Of a DNA stretch of 64,000 bases, positions 25,695 through 38,748 are shown in pieces. The stretch covers positions 47,972,079 to 48,036,078 of the forward strand of contig CM049309.1 of NCBI GenBank assembly GCA_026874595.1, in the 5' to 3' direction. Within the stretch, counting starts at the first letter, position 1, and each line of letters starts with the position of its first letter. The stretch comes from Sipunculus nudus. Its lineage: Eukaryota > Annelida > Sipuncula > Golfingiida > Sipunculidae. The position numbers and the translations under genes were made by a program. Below the pieces are notes generated by a model. That model was not told the origin of the DNA. It did not search any database and saw only the letters and a program-made list of their open reading frames with translations.

Positions 25695-28548
25695 CTAGAA
25701 TATGGGTAGTCGACAAGGGACTATGTGTATCTGCAGAAATCAGAGTGATATAGTTAAAGTGAGGCATGGATTAAGTGGCAAGCGTAATAAAATGAGGTGT
25801 GTTTCATATTAGCATGGATGTCTGCAGCGTAAACGTGAATGTAGGTGGTGCCACCTGTCATAAAATCGAGAAAATTGTCCAAGATGTATAAACCTGCAAA
25901 ATTTCAGGTGAATTAGTCAAACCACTGCTGAGACATGAGCAATTTTATCCAAAGGCAGATGAACAGATGGACGCTGTGCATAAATGGTTGCAGGTGGCGC
26001 CACCAGTTTTGCCCATGATGAAGAGCTATGTGAGATCCATACACATGCAAAATTTTGGCCAAATCGTTCAAACGGTTCCCGAGATATGAGCTTGGATGTA
26101 TGCACAGTAAATGTGAATGTAGGTGGCGCCACCTGTCATAAAATCGAGAGAACTGTCCAGGATGTATAAACTTGCAAAATATCAGGTCGATAAGTTAAAC
26201 AACCACTGCTGAGATATGAGTGATTTTATCAAAAGGCAGATGAACAGATGGATGCTGTGCATAAATGGTTCCAGGTGGCGCCACCAGTTTTGCCTATGAC
26301 GAAGGGCTATCTGAGATCTATACACATGCAAAATTTTGGCCAAATTGTTCAAACAATTCCCGAGATATGAGCTTGGATGTATGCAAAGTAAATGTGAATG
26401 TAGGTGGCGCCACCTGTCATAAAATCGAGAAAGCTGTCCAGGATGTATAAACCTGCAAAATATCAGGTGGATAAGTCAAACAACCACTGCTGAGATAGTG
26501 GTGTTTTTATCCCAAGGCAGATGAACAGATGGATACTGTGCATAAATGTTTGCAGGTGGCGCCACCAGTTTTACCTATGATGAAGAGCTATGTGAGATCT
26601 TATACACATGCAAAATTTTGCCCCAATCGGTCAAACGGTTCCAGAGATATGAGCTTGGAAGTCTGCAGAGTAAATGTGAATGTAAGTGGCGCCACCTTTC
26701 AGATAATCGAGAAAACTGCCCAGGATGTAAAAACCTGCAAAATTTCAGGTGGATAAGTTAAACAACAGCTGAGATATGAGTGATTTTATCCAAAGGCAGA
26801 TGAACAGATGGGTGCTGGGCATAAATGGTTCCAGGTGGCGCCACCAGTTTTGCCTCTGATGAAGGGCTATCTGAGATCCATACACATGCAAATTTTGGCC
26901 CAATCGGTCAAACGGTTCCCGAGATATGAGCTAAGATGTCTGGAGAGTTAATGTGAAAGAAGGTGGCGCCATCTTTCATAAAATCGAGAAACCTGTCCAT
27001 GATGTATAAACCTGCAAAATTTTAGGTGGATAAGTCAAATCACTGCTGAGATATGAGTGATTTTAACCCAAGGCATATGAACAGATGGGTGCTGTGCATA
27101 AATGTTCCAGGTGGCGCCACCAATTTTGCCTATGATGAAGGGCTATCCGAGATCTATACACATGCAAAATTTTGGCCCAATCCGTCAAACGGTTTCAGAG
27201 ATATGAGCTTGGATGTCTGCAGAGTAAACGTGAATGTAGTAGCGCCACCTGTCATAAAAATCAAGAAAGCTGTCGAGGATGTATAAACCTGCAAAATTTC
27301 AGGTGGATAAGTCAAACCACTGCTGAGATATAAGTGATATTATCCCAAGGCAGATGAACAGATGGACACTGTGCAAAAATGGTTGCGGGTGGCGCCACCA
27401 TTTTTAGTGTATGTTATAAAGCTATCAAAGGGCTACATTTGTGCAAAATTTTTAGCCTGACTGGTCAAATGGTTCCCAAGATATGCGGGTTTATGTGTGG
27501 AAACAGACGCACAAATGGACGCTGGGCAGCAAGGAAAGGTCAGAGGTCAACCAAAAATGAGGGCACAGCAGTTCATATGTGACTTGATGATAAACCTGAT
27601 TCGCTTAAAATGCAAACCAAGTTTTTTCAAACAGTTGAAAGATAAAGTTCCAATAATCTTGGAATTCTGCATCTAAACATTGTGTCTAGACGTCTAGACA
27701 CAGCCTCTAGACGTCTAGACACATTGTCTAGACACCCCCCCCCCCCAGCCAAGTCAGTTGCCATGGTGATGTCTGGACCCCACCTGTTTGTACTGAGTGA
27801 CCTCTTGACTTGGCTGCTGAAACTCGGCAAGTTGTCAAATCTGTTTTCAAATATAGAAAGCCTTTTTCAATTGGCTACAATGCTATTTTAAAGCTGTTTT
27901 TACCCAATATATTCTTATAAAACTGGCGGAACCCTACAATAGAATAATTCTTGTAAAGTTTAAACCAATCAGCTTAACAGTTTCATCATAAATCAGTGTA
28001 TAAGCTTGAAGAGTTAAAAACTACATTTTCGCTTGCAAAAAACCCATCAATGTAGGTGGCGCCACCAATACCTCAAATCAGATATGACATATGTGACAAA
28101 CATTGACATAAAATTTGGTGATTATACCTCAAGCCGTTTCTGAGATTTTAATTTTAGTGTGCTTTTTTGGACAGATGACTAAGTTCAACCTCCTGTAACT
28201 CGGCCAAAAATCTCCGAACTGGAACCATTCGTACAAACTTGAGAAAGATTGTTCCAGGGATCATTTCTGTGAAATATTGGACAATTTGGCTGGACAGTTT
28301 CAGAGAAGAAGATTTTTAAAGGTTTTTAAGCTTTTTCTCTCTAAAATCTAAATTAATGCAGATACCCAATAATAAGCTCCAGGGCACCAAGTTTCACATG
28401 TGACTAATTCTTACATGTAATTTGGAGCTGCTAGCTCCCACGGTTTCTGACTTACAGCCATGGACAGCGGAAAGCCAGCCCTGGACAGCGGACAGCTGAT
28501 GACGGATGGACAACGCTGCGCCATCGCATAAGCTCACAGGTTCGCTAA
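25695..28548 (-). mobile_element. Helitron-like element, inverted relative with GGTGGCGCCACC array
   Basis: On the minus strand it begins TTAGCGAACCTGTGAGC (28548), preceded by A, and ends GACTACCCATATTCTAG (25695) followed by T. The 3' end is homologous to copies 1 and 2 but its 5' end belongs to another type, so it may be a mosaic. The array has units near 25.84, 26.12, 26.40, 26.68, 26.96 and 27.24 kb with GGTGGCGCCACC palindromes. A leader at 27.6-28.5 kb contains four GTCTAGAC sites and a C tract. No transposition gene; the short frames are repeat-derived. Confidence 0.75.
27684..27733. repeat. Second cluster of four GTCTAGAC sites
   Basis: GTCTAGAC occurs at 27684, 27692, 27713 and 27726, with CTCTAGAC between, in the element at 25695-28548. 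The layout is the same as the cluster at 13584, so it is inherited within the family; a C tract follows. Confidence 0.75.
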
Positions 28549-28655
28549 TAAATTATTACATTATGCTTTGTTTTCAATACAATTAATGACCAGGGTTAAC
28601 TGTGTCACTCTTAAGCAAGAATACAGACTCTACTCCATCAGGAAATGGTATCATA

Positions 28656-28829
28656 ACTTTTTTTAAAATATTTGTGCCGTTGGGCACAGCCTTCCCATTA
28701 AACCTGCAGAGCGCTCACCCTGGGAGGGGGCTGACCGTGAAAAATCCTCACCGCCTCAGCTGAGATTCGAACTCACCATCTCTGGGCCCTCAGTCCTGTG
28801 CTCTATCCCTGAGCTACAGAAGCCAGTTT
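28656..28829 (-). mobile_element. tRNA-derived SINE
   Basis: On the minus strand the head reads like a tRNA: A box TAGCTCAGGGATAGAGC and B box GAGTTCGAATCTC, with D-stem (GCTC/GAGC) and T-stem (TGAG/CTCA) pairing. A GC-rich non-tRNA body and an AT-rich tail follow. The 10-bp direct repeat TGGTATCATA flanks it (28646-28655 and 28830-28839), the hallmark of reverse-transcribed insertion. The B box shows it is not a working tRNA gene on its own. Confidence 0.85.
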
Positions 28830-29788
28830 TGGTATCATACTTCCCCCACTTCACGAACATTCATAAGTATTATATTATTTGATGTGATTGTGACCTTCCT
28901 TACACCTTACAGTCGTGTAAACTTTATTTCCTGCACATATTATGTTCAAATATGGTTTCATTTAATATCATTACACATGCTACTTATGTGTCTTTTAATT
29001 CCTTAGCACCAGATACATTTTTTTAGACAGGGACCAGTTAAAAGTTGTGAGTTTCATATAGTAATGTTTACTGCAGTGAACCAATCACCGACTGGCTGTG
29101 TTCGAGCATGAAAAGATTAAAGTATATGTTGAAATGTGTGGAAATGGAATTTATATTGTAAATCATGAAAACTGCATCAGATACAGAAAAATTTATGTCC
29201 ATAGGTGTCCATAATGTCATATATCATTTCATGTTTTCATCGCAGTAAGTCACTGATACCATGGGTTACTATCAATCAGTGGTTGCTGGAAGAGGAATCC
29301 CCTCTGGTGGCAGGTCCAAATTGGGGGGCTGTTCCAATTTTTTAACTGTATCAGGTAAACACAAAAGATGAGAGTCACAGCACAGTCAGTACTGACCTAT
29401 GTTAGTCCACGTAATGAAACAAGCCAAAACAGTTCTTTTTTCTTATATAAAAGGAAGATTCATTTGTACATGGAGCCTATATATAGTGAACTATTGGATA
29501 GTCATTCATTCTATGCTTCATGATCACATCAACAAGAGCTCAAGATTCTCATTCACATTCTTCATTTTTTTACAATATATATATATAAACTTTTGTTATA
29601 CGCAACACTGTTCAGGATGGCACTTAGGTGATTTGCCTTAGGTGATATCTATCTTGGTACAGGACAATTGTAAAAATGCACTCTATTGCCACCCAGTTAG
29701 TTAGAGCAGTATCCTGGTAAAAGCTCACCTTCAGGGAACCATCTAGTGCTCCTGATATTATTTTTGTAAACATCAAACATCTACTCAC

Positions 29789-29863
29789 CCATGAGCGCCA
29801 CAGTTTCCAGCATATTTGGCCAGTCTGCCCAGGGCTTTTGCATAGCTTTCTTCAACACTACAG
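29789..29863 (-). CDS. FCHO: FCHO protein, coding exon 3: F-BAR continuation
   Basis: A 75-base exon with acceptor CTTCTTCCAG| and donor CATGG|GTGAGT. With the two bases carried over from exon 2 it reads SCSVEESYAKALGRLAKYAG and then NCGAH, matching the part of the FCHO F-BAR domain that reads EEAYxxxxxKLAKxA in vertebrates. It ends in phase 2. Intron 2 (29864-38748) is 8.9 kb and largely filled by nested repeats. The next F-BAR exon (expected to resemble GTFAPVW) was looked for on the minus strand to the left and not recognised, so the rest of the gene is either in unread small exons or outside the window. Confidence 0.88.
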
Positions 29864-32166
29864 CTGGAAGAAGATAAATATGCTTGAGAAGCCATTCGCA
29901 TGAGATGCCCATAATTTATATCAATTATGAAACAAATAAACAAAAAATTAGGTTTATGAGTGTTTCAATTGTGAAGAATAATATGAAATAAAGAATACTA
30001 TGAAATATACAATCATATGTCAAAACTTACAACAGCAAACTAATCAGTTCAGAAGGGAGAGACATATCACCGATTTCTATTTTTTTATTTATTTTTATTT
30101 AATCATTGTTTTCAGTTTTGCTGAAATGAGCAGACTTGTCCTTTGGCCATGATTTGGAACTGAAAGACATTTTGTACATGATATATATACCCATGACTGT
30201 ATATTGGGAAAAAATATAACCTTACTGACAAAAAGGGAAAATAAACCAGCCAAACAACAAACACTTATATATGTCACAAGATGAACTATGAAAACTTAGC
30301 TGTCTTTAGAGCAGTATACAGGGAAGGATACATGAACAGATCATCAATTTTCCAAAAGTATGAATTACGGTAAAGTGACCTAACTGAAGTGAGTTAGAGA
30401 CAACACAAGGATCAGAGACATCACAAAAACAGCCTGAAACTTTTCATCTTCCAAAAACAATCCCTCCATCCCCATAAGATTTTTTTAACTGACACTACTC
30501 AATCATTAAACCTCATTTTGCTCTTGATGAAAAGGTTTTGGCCAAGGCTATGGTAATTGGAACAGTCTGCTGCATGAACAACAGCCACAGGTAATTAAAC
30601 CTTAGGACCATGACCTGTCAGCACCTGCACACATATTCTAATTAATGAGTTTGTAGCTATACAAGGATATCAATAATATATTATCATGAAGCTTTCTGAT
30701 GATATTCTATATATAAAGCAACAAATTATCCACAAACGTAGCTGTGTTTTAGGCATTATTCAAGTGATCCACTGAAAATTCTTATTGTTTGAATTGTCTG
30801 AAGGTCATTCTAATAACCCATATCAGTGCAGAAACAGTGTCTTTCAATTGTTTCTTATGAAAACTGGACCATCAAATACTCAACATTCAATGAATTTCTG
30901 ACAGTGTGTCTGATATAAATATAAGTTTTTTTTTAATAATATACTGAAAAAAAAACATGACATTTTCATGAAAAAAAAAACTGCGAGGCCACCCAGCTGA
31001 ACTAATGATAAATACCATGACAGGTTTAAAAGGTTAATGCTAGTCCTGCCACTAGTCCTACCAGTACTCAATAAGGTCTATGGTTCGATATCCCCAAGGG
31101 CAAAAGGGATTAAGGTTACTGAACAGTACAACAAATGACTGGTGTTGAAGGTGTGAAAACCATGTATAGTGAAATATGATCTGGATTTATAATTCATGTC
31201 AGTCTACATGGCCTTAGTCCCTTGTGTGGCTTAGCCTTTATTCTAGGTACTGGAATATGTCATTCAATGGGCAGGGAACTGATGACCTCCATCATAATAG
31301 CATTCTATGAGTCAATTTATTAAAATTATTATGAAGTTCTGTTTACTTATAAGTGATTGAACTGAACTTGAACAATGCTTGTACCTGAAATATATACTGA
31401 ATCACACCCTGTTTATTTTTTTTTTTATGGATGATACTGGTATCTACCTGATATAATGGAAGATTCAACCAAGGTTTTCATGATATCACAGAAAAGAAAG
31501 ATAATTGGGTAGGGGGTTGTACTTGTTGGATTCTGAAACAGAATGTCCCCTGGTTGATTTGTGCCACCACCTCAAACCAGGATTGGGTCAAATATGTATA
31601 TATTTGTATTTAAATAAGGTAACACAGAGTATTTGTATGTCTGTGAGTTGATCATTACTTGTATTTGAAGCACATATTTGATAAAATACTATTCAAATAT
31701 GGTTCAAATACAAGAATGTATACATGTATATCATGTGACAAAGTACCCTATACATATACAATAAGGTCATTCAGCTGCCAGCTTAATCATCAAACCATGA
31801 CCTGATACTGAATGATTCTGTGTCAAGGTCAGTGTTCCATCACTCTTGGCAACATGTCTTCATGTTTTAATGTCTTCAGACAGTTTGAGGAGTCAATTTG
31901 AATTAAAATTTTATCTGATTTCCATATTTGCATTTGTATTTAACCATGCAGATATGTATTTGTATTTAAACAGAATGAGCTTTCATATTTGTATTTGTAT
32001 TTGAATTTGTGCATTTGACCCAAACCCTGCCAGAAATATGCATACCATCAGAAATAATACTGTTCCAGAATTAATATAATGTATATTTTATGGGGTCTAT
32101 TATGAATTTAAAACTACCCTTGGACTGAATTTAGTTATAGGGTTTTTGCCAATTATGCTACCTTAT
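29864..32166 (-). other. FCHO: FCHO intron 2, proximal part
   Basis: Unique AT-rich intron. From about 31600 to 32010 it is enriched in ATTTGTATTT repeats. No other exon was recognised. Confidence 0.6.
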
Positions 32167-32364
32167 GGTTCTATCAAGATTTCACTGTTTTGCCTTTAAG
32201 GTTCTATCAAGATTTCACTGCTTTGCCTTTAAGGTTCTATCAAGATTTCACTGTTTTTCCTTTCAGGTTCTATCAAGAATTCTCTATATTGCCTTTAAAG
32301 TACTATCAAGACTTCACTATTTTGCCTTTAAGGTGTGATCAAGATTTCACTATTTTGCCTTTAA
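32167..32364 (+). repeat. 33-bp minisatellite, six units
   Basis: Six tandem copies of a unit starting GGTTCTATCAAGATTTCAC and ending TTTTGCCTTTAA. Because 33 is a multiple of three, one frame stays open (32190-32417), giving repeats like LPLRFYQDFT. The frame has no supporting splice or family evidence and is treated as a consequence of the repeat. It lies in FCHO intron 2. Confidence 0.8.
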
Positions 32365-32435
32365 GACATCAGCAGGAACTGAACAAGGGACCTTCAACTT
32401 CAAAGTCCATCATCTAAACCACTAGGCTATGTCTT
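32363..32435 (-). pseudogene. tRNA-like sequence (tRNA pseudogene or SINE head)
   Basis: On the minus strand a 73-base stretch starts AAGACAT and ends ATGTCTT, a perfect 7-bp acceptor-like pairing. It has an A-box-like TAGCCTAGTGGTTTAG and a weak B-box-like TTGTTCAGTTCC. The anticodon stem does not pair well, so this is not called a working tRNA. It directly abuts a 33-bp minisatellite. Confidence 0.35.
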
Positions 32436-33692
32436 TCCTCCATCACTTTATTTTTTTTTTCAGTATTTTAGTGGTTTTTGTGTCACTTGATACAAGGCTG
32501 ACTTGATTAAAATGGTTTCAAACCTGAGCTAGTGATGAAAGGTCCAGTACTACTTAACTTACATTTTCAACGGTGATATGTTTTTAATGATACAACAGCC
32601 ATGACTCATTATAACTCTCCATAACAATATGAAAATTACTTAAGGAACACCACCTTGGATAACCAAATGTATCAACAATGATATGTCCTTGAGCATAAAG
32701 CATCAGACACACTGAGAATGCCACGGGATGTACAAGTGTGAAACTAGGTTATCAAGTGTGGGTGAGCAGTTCCAGTCTAGATGGATCCAAACACTGACCT
32801 TCCATTAATGCATACCAAGGTCATGGGTACCATTAAAACAGTCTTAACACATGTGAGGATGCAAAATGTAGGGGGTGCAATGATAAATATTAATCCCCCA
32901 TTTTATTCAATTGTTGAATTATAAATCATGTGACAGGGACAATATAAATAAATTTACTGATACTGTTCAATCACACTTTGACATGGGCTATAACTGCATG
33001 CTACAATATTTACAGACTAGGAGAGGAATGTTTATCCCCAATTAACATATGCATATGAGATCTAGCAATAGCATACAAAATGAACATTTAATGCTACCGG
33101 TACATCTGAATAAAGTCTTACTCATGCTGGGGTTGCTCAAGGTTAACACTAGTTCTGATTTGTTTTAAATAGCATCTTATTACAAAAGTATCCAATGTGA
33201 TGTTAAAACTTCATTAGAATTCAGCCTTGAACAACCCTTATTCACATAATGCCCCCAGATATCACACACATTCACACTTGGTGTTCATTCTTACACCATG
33301 CTTAAACCACTCAAAAAGTCTTTCACCCAATTTTTGTTTAAGACATTTTCTCAAATAATGTTTTTTTGCCCTATATGACAGATGGTTTAATGCTCATTTC
33401 CTTATTTATTTATTTAGAATAGGCCAATGGCCTGTATGTCACAGAATATGAGGATGAAAAAGACCATACATCTGTTTAAATGATTTTAGGCTTCCATATT
33501 GAAACTAGTGGCCCATGGGCCATGACGCTCAGCTGAATTCAAGGAATATTGAACAATGAGCAAAATGACAGTGAGAGTGTAAAAAAATCATAGATTTTGT
33601 GAAGAATCCTAAGAAATGGGTTTTCGTGGGCTTTTGGACAGATAACCACTTCATTTGAAGCTCTCATAAATAGAAAAAATGTGTAAAAATTT

Positions 33693-35817
33693 AACAAGGG
33701 ACCTATGGGTCAAGGCGCTCAGCTGTTATATAAGATAAAAAAATATGATTTTGAAATGAGGCACATGCTGGTTTTGTGTGGAAATAAATATAAGCTGTAT
33801 TATGAGTTGTTAGTGTTAAGCTTATGTATGATTTTGAGATTGATTTCATTTATTTTATTAACAAATGGAGTGCCACTGTCATACAGATTTTGACTTGGCC
33901 ATATAACTGATAAGCAGCACATATAAGATAAAGAGTTTAACTATTTATTAAAATTTAATAACAAATATTGTGCCAAATATAATTTTTATTAAAATAATAA
34001 GAGAATCATATGATTTTTTTAATAAAATATAACTGAAATGATAATTAAAATAATATTATAGAATATATTCATGAATGCATTCATGAATACATTTTGAAAG
34101 TATTTGCACTGGTATTCAAATACTTTCATTTTTACCTGAATTCCCATTCTTATGCAAGAAATTTTATAATGGAGTACATATTCATATTCATATTCATATA
34201 CATTTGCCAAGTATTCGCACCATGTCTGGTATTTATTCAGTTTTAGCCAAACAATGATTTAGAGAATCCAGAATATAAACAAAGGACCCATGGGTCACGA
34301 CAACCAGCTTAAGTTTGAAATTTGTGCAAATGCAAAATATGAAAAATATTCTATTGTAATGTTTTTTATTTATATAAGCACATGCGAAGCTAAGAGGAAA
34401 GGGCCCTCCTACTTGGTTATAGTAAAGTTCTCAATATATGATTGCAAACTAATACTCTGACAAGACTGTCAAAAAAAAACAGTAAAAGTTTTGAGATACT
34501 GTGATGCATATGAAAAATTTGCAGATGGACAGGCAAGTGGACAGAATGGACTAATACCTACCTTTCACTTTCAAGGGAATAATGCATTTAAGTTTATATA
34601 TAACAACATGGCATCTACAAAATTATTCCTTGAATCCCTATTAAAAAGTTTTGCACATAGGAGTTTTTAGTACATGCTTAATTTTATTCACCGAAATAAA
34701 ATAAAAGATTCAGTACATTTGATAAAATGCTAATTACAATCTCAGCTATAATTAATTACTGGAATTAATTGTCAATTTCACACCTGGTGAAGTTTTACTC
34801 TTCTGAAGTAAAGCATTACTTATCTGATGAACACATCACTTTGTGGACACAATTAAATGTGCACTTTAATCATTTTAACCCTGGTGGTACAATACAAAAT
34901 CTAAAATGTAGCATGTCCAAGAATAAAATAAAATACAGAAAATTATAACATTCATCTAGTTTATGCACCAGCTGGGGGGGGGGGGTGAGTGCAGGGCAGA
35001 GGGGAAGCCTGCTAGTAGTGGCCAAGCTGGGCCAAGGCAAGCTGCCTGGGGTGGGTTACATAATGCAAGTGAAGGCTGCACTACAAGGTGGGCCAGATGT
35101 AAACAACACTTGACATGGTGTATGAAAACTTGAATAAAAGCTACTCTTTTCAAACAATTTCTTTGAAATTTCAGATTTTAAAAGATTAAATTCTTATGTA
35201 TATATGCTGTGAAAATAACAGTACTTACAGGGAAAAAACATGCCACTGCCAAATTTGGACAAAATTTAAGGTATTGATTTTTTATTTATGCTAATAACTT
35301 GAACAATTTGCAAAATTCAGATTTAATTTTGGGTAAACAATTGAATCTTGATTAAATATTAAGTTATATTCCTGAAAAAAAGTCTCCAGCTTCAGCAATT
35401 CTCATGTTAAGTGAGCAAATATATTTCCTGATTTTTAAAAAATTGCATTATATTTGGGCCTATAACTTCAAAATAATACCCAATACTGACCTAATTTTTG
35501 GTATGTGCACTGAAAATGCATGGAAGAATAAGAATACAAAATCAGATCAAAAACAGATCAGTGGTTTTGATATTAGGCAGCCTTGAAGTGTAACAATGGC
35601 TTTTTTATGGAAAACGGAGGTTTTTCCTTAATATCTCGAAGGAACGAAGTTCTAATGACCCAATTTTTGGTATGGTAGGAGATTTTGGGGACATTTAATG
35701 GTATGCAGAATTTTGGATTAGTAGGTCCAACAGTTTTAAAACGTGCCCTGTTAACGGCCGGACGACGGACAAAGGACCACGACTATAGCTCAGATGACTT
35801 ATAGTCAGCTGAGCTAA
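33693..35817 (-). mobile_element. Helitron-like element, GCTCAGCTGA-ended family, nested copy
   Basis: It runs from AACAAGGGACCTATGGGTCA to CAGCTGAGCTAA and aligns along its length with 39531-41721. Shared parts include the start of the body (GCTCAGCTGTTATAT), a 24-bp palindrome near 34066, TGGTTTTGATATTAGGCAG and the final CACGACTATAGCTCAGATGA. A remnant inside (near 34281, AAAGGACCCATGGGTCACGA) suggests another relative. No coding capacity; frames 33705-33893 and 34019-34210 are repeat frames. Confidence 0.65.
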
Positions 35818-35948
35818 AAAAATATACAGGTAGTGCCACCAGTCTGCAGGAACTGATTAAACACTCCATGATCAATATGCATGCAAACAATCATGGCAGT
35901 CAATGCATAAGTTATTTATATACTGGATCTTTTGTATCACATTTTAAA

Positions 35949-37113
35949 CTATAATATGGGTAGTCGACAAGTGACTATGTGTATCTGCCGAAATCAGAGT
36001 GGGAAAGGTGAAGTGAGGCATGGATTGAGTGGCAAAGGGAAATAGAGTGAGGTGTGTTGCATATTAGCATGGATGTCTGCAACCAAAATGTGAATGTAGG
36101 TGGCGCCACCTACCACAAAATCAAGAAGGCTATCCAAGTTGTATACATATGCAAATTTTAGCCAGATAAGTCAAACCACTATTTGAATATGAGTGATTTT
36201 ATCCCACAGCAGACAAACAGAAGGTGGCTGTGCAAAAATGGTGGCAGGTGGCACCACCAGTTTGTGTACGATTAAGAGCTATGTGAGATCTATACACAAG
36301 CAAAATTTCAGGGGGATATGTCAAACCAGTCTTGAGATATAAGCCTGAATGTTTGCAGCGTTAACATAAATGTAGGTGGAGCCACCTGCCACAAAATCAA
36401 GAAAGCTATCAAAGATGTATAAACCTGCAAAATTTTATGGCAGATAAGTCAAAGTCACTCAAACCACTGCCGAGATATGAGTGATTTTATCCCACGGCAG
36501 ACAAACAGATGGACGCTGTGCCAAAATGGTTGCAGGTGGCGCCACCAGTTTTGTGTATGATAAAAAGCTATGTTAGATCTACACACATGAAAAATTTCAA
36601 AAGGATATGTGAAACCAGTCTTAATAATAAGCCTGTATGTCTGCAGCTTGAATGTGAACGTAGGTGGCACCACCTGTCATAAAATCAAGATAGCTTTCCA
36701 GGATGTATACACATGCAAAATTTCAGGTGGATAAGTCCAACCAATGCAGAGATATGAGTGATATTATCCTAAGGCAGATGAACAGATGGACGCTGAGCAA
36801 ATTGTTGCATGTGGTGCCACCATTTTTAATGTATCTTATACAGCTACTCAAGGGCTACATTTGTGCAAAATTTTTAGCCTGAATGGTCAAAAGGTTCCTG
36901 AGATATATGTGGATTTGTGTGTGGAAACAAATGCACTAAAGGACACTGGGCAGAGGAAAGGTAAGATGTCAACCAAAAATGAGGGCGCAGCAGTTCACAT
37001 GTGACCCGATCATAATTCTGAATTTTAAAAAATTCCGCCCTCTGGTTACGGAGGAGTTCTCGGGTACCTATGCTGACGCATAGGTGTCCAACTGAAAACA
37101 TAGTATCCCCAAA
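35949..37113 (-). mobile_element. Degenerate Helitron-like element with GGTGGCGCCACC units
   Basis: Its left (3') end matches copies 1 and 2 in opposite orientation (GGGTAGTCGACAAG), but CTAG has decayed to ATAG. Units with GGTGGCGCCACC or GGTGGCACCACC recur at about 36100, 36245, 36375, 36540 and 36665. The right end keeps GAAAACATAGTATCCCC but has lost the partner arm of the 5' hairpin, so the right boundary is approximate. It interrupts the outer element at a TCACATTTTAAA site. Confidence 0.6.
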
Positions 37114-38748
37114 TTTGTATTTTTATAAAATTATTCAGGACATATGAGCCCAATAGCTTGGAGGATATGGGTAACAGAGACCTAATTTCAATTTTCCATG
37201 AAGACTATTCATGGACCACCCTGAAGTCAAGTATGAAGATCCCAGGTCAAGGGGCTACTATCTGTGCCCTCTAACAATATAAGGCTTTATTTGAATGTCT
37301 CAAAAATTAGGAAATGTGTAAAAATTTGAAAAAATACATGTGGTGCCACCAGTATGCAGGAACTGATGGAACACTCCATGATCAATATGCATACAAAGAA
37401 TCATGGATATCAATGCAGTAGTTATTCAGATACTTGAGGTTTTGTATCAAATTGTTGATTATTCTAGGGGGTACTTACAAGACCCATAGCTTGGAGACCT
37501 TATTTCAGGTTTCCAAGGAGATTTTTCATGGACCACCCTGGATGTCAAGTTATATTTGTGCCCTGTTAATGGATGGCCGGACGGCCGAACAGACGGATGG
37601 ACAAAGGGTGACTGCTACGGCTCAGATGACTTTCAGTCAGCTGAGATAAAAAAAGTCTAAATACCACTGGTACAACTGATCATCAAAATGGCTACCAAAG
37701 AGACCCGCGCATTTCTCTTGATAGGACACCAACTATGGATTAAGTAAAAACTTGACTGAAACAATTTCCAGAGAATACAAATGATATGAAGTTAGAAGGC
37801 CTTATGGATTTTAGGTTATATTTTGTGGGTTGGCTGAATAGTTTTAAGGGTTCTAGATTTGTGATATTTGTTATTGTAAATGGGTTAGAAAGAAATCTCA
37901 TCAGCTACAGGGTGAGCAGTTATTAATCCATCAAACACACTTACCTGTGTTCAAAGTGAGTTGTTAATCATCTACTAATCACCAACCTGCTGTGTGTGTG
38001 AAAATGCAGTCTGGGAGAGGGCCAAGTGATTACTATCCAAACATGTATTAATTGGCAAGGTGGATAGTCTCTTAACTAGGTAATTAAATAAAGAAACATC
38101 TCAGATTTCATTCATATCTATGATCAAATTTCACCTACCAATTGTCCATTTAAAGAGGTTTCTTGGCAAATAGTATCATACATTTAATGAAAATGAATCC
38201 ACCCAGAAACACTGAAAATGGCTATTACATGAATTGAAAACCTTGTATTTTGATTTTTTACATTTTGAATGAAACCTTACAGAACATGACCTAAAAATTA
38301 TAACCTATTTTTCTTTTATTTATTATTACCCCCTCTGATTGTAAAGATTACTTATCTGACAATGAGTAAAAAGATTGGGATACTTACAAATACAGTCCAA
38401 AAGAAAATCAACGGGTATCATAACTGATGATCAAATAATGTGATAAAAATGATCACACTGGTGTACCTCCTGTATAAAAACAAGTAGTTATTATTCTAAT
38501 TCTCCCTAAAGGATGCATCAGTGTGTTACTGAGTATGTATGTGTTTGTGTGTGTAGGGGGGGGGAGGAAGGGTCCTGTTAATGAGTCACAACACAGAGAC
38601 ACAATCACCAGATGTCAGAATTCAAATAAGTTTGTGTTAGCACCTGCAAATTACTGATACCAAGGTGATGTTCTTACGGGCCCAGAGTGTTGTAACCTCT
38701 TACAAGGGTACATTTTATTACATATTATCTTTAATTCACTTTACTTAC

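Larger units (their letters stand above)
33503..37649 (-). mobile_element. Outer GCTCAGCTGA-ended element carrying two nested insertions
   Basis: The left end has GGCCCATGGGCCATGACGCT at about 33510 and the right end has AGTCAGCTGAGATAA at 37649. The outer body is 33503-33692, 35818-35948 and about 37114-37649. It contains repeated units with a GGT(A/G)GTGCCACCAGT core and TGATCAATATGCAT, and ends in GGAC-type steps. It is interrupted first by the element at 33693-35817 and then by the one at about 35949-37113. All of it lies in FCHO intron 2. Confidence 0.6.

Noticed and set aside
29690-29740. tRNA-like AGTTAGTTAGAGCAGTATCC
   Set aside because: Only a D-arm-like stretch; no B box at the right distance.
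32190-32417. Repeat protein LPLRFYQDFT
   Set aside because: The 33-bp minisatellite keeps a frame open mechanically; no other coding evidence.
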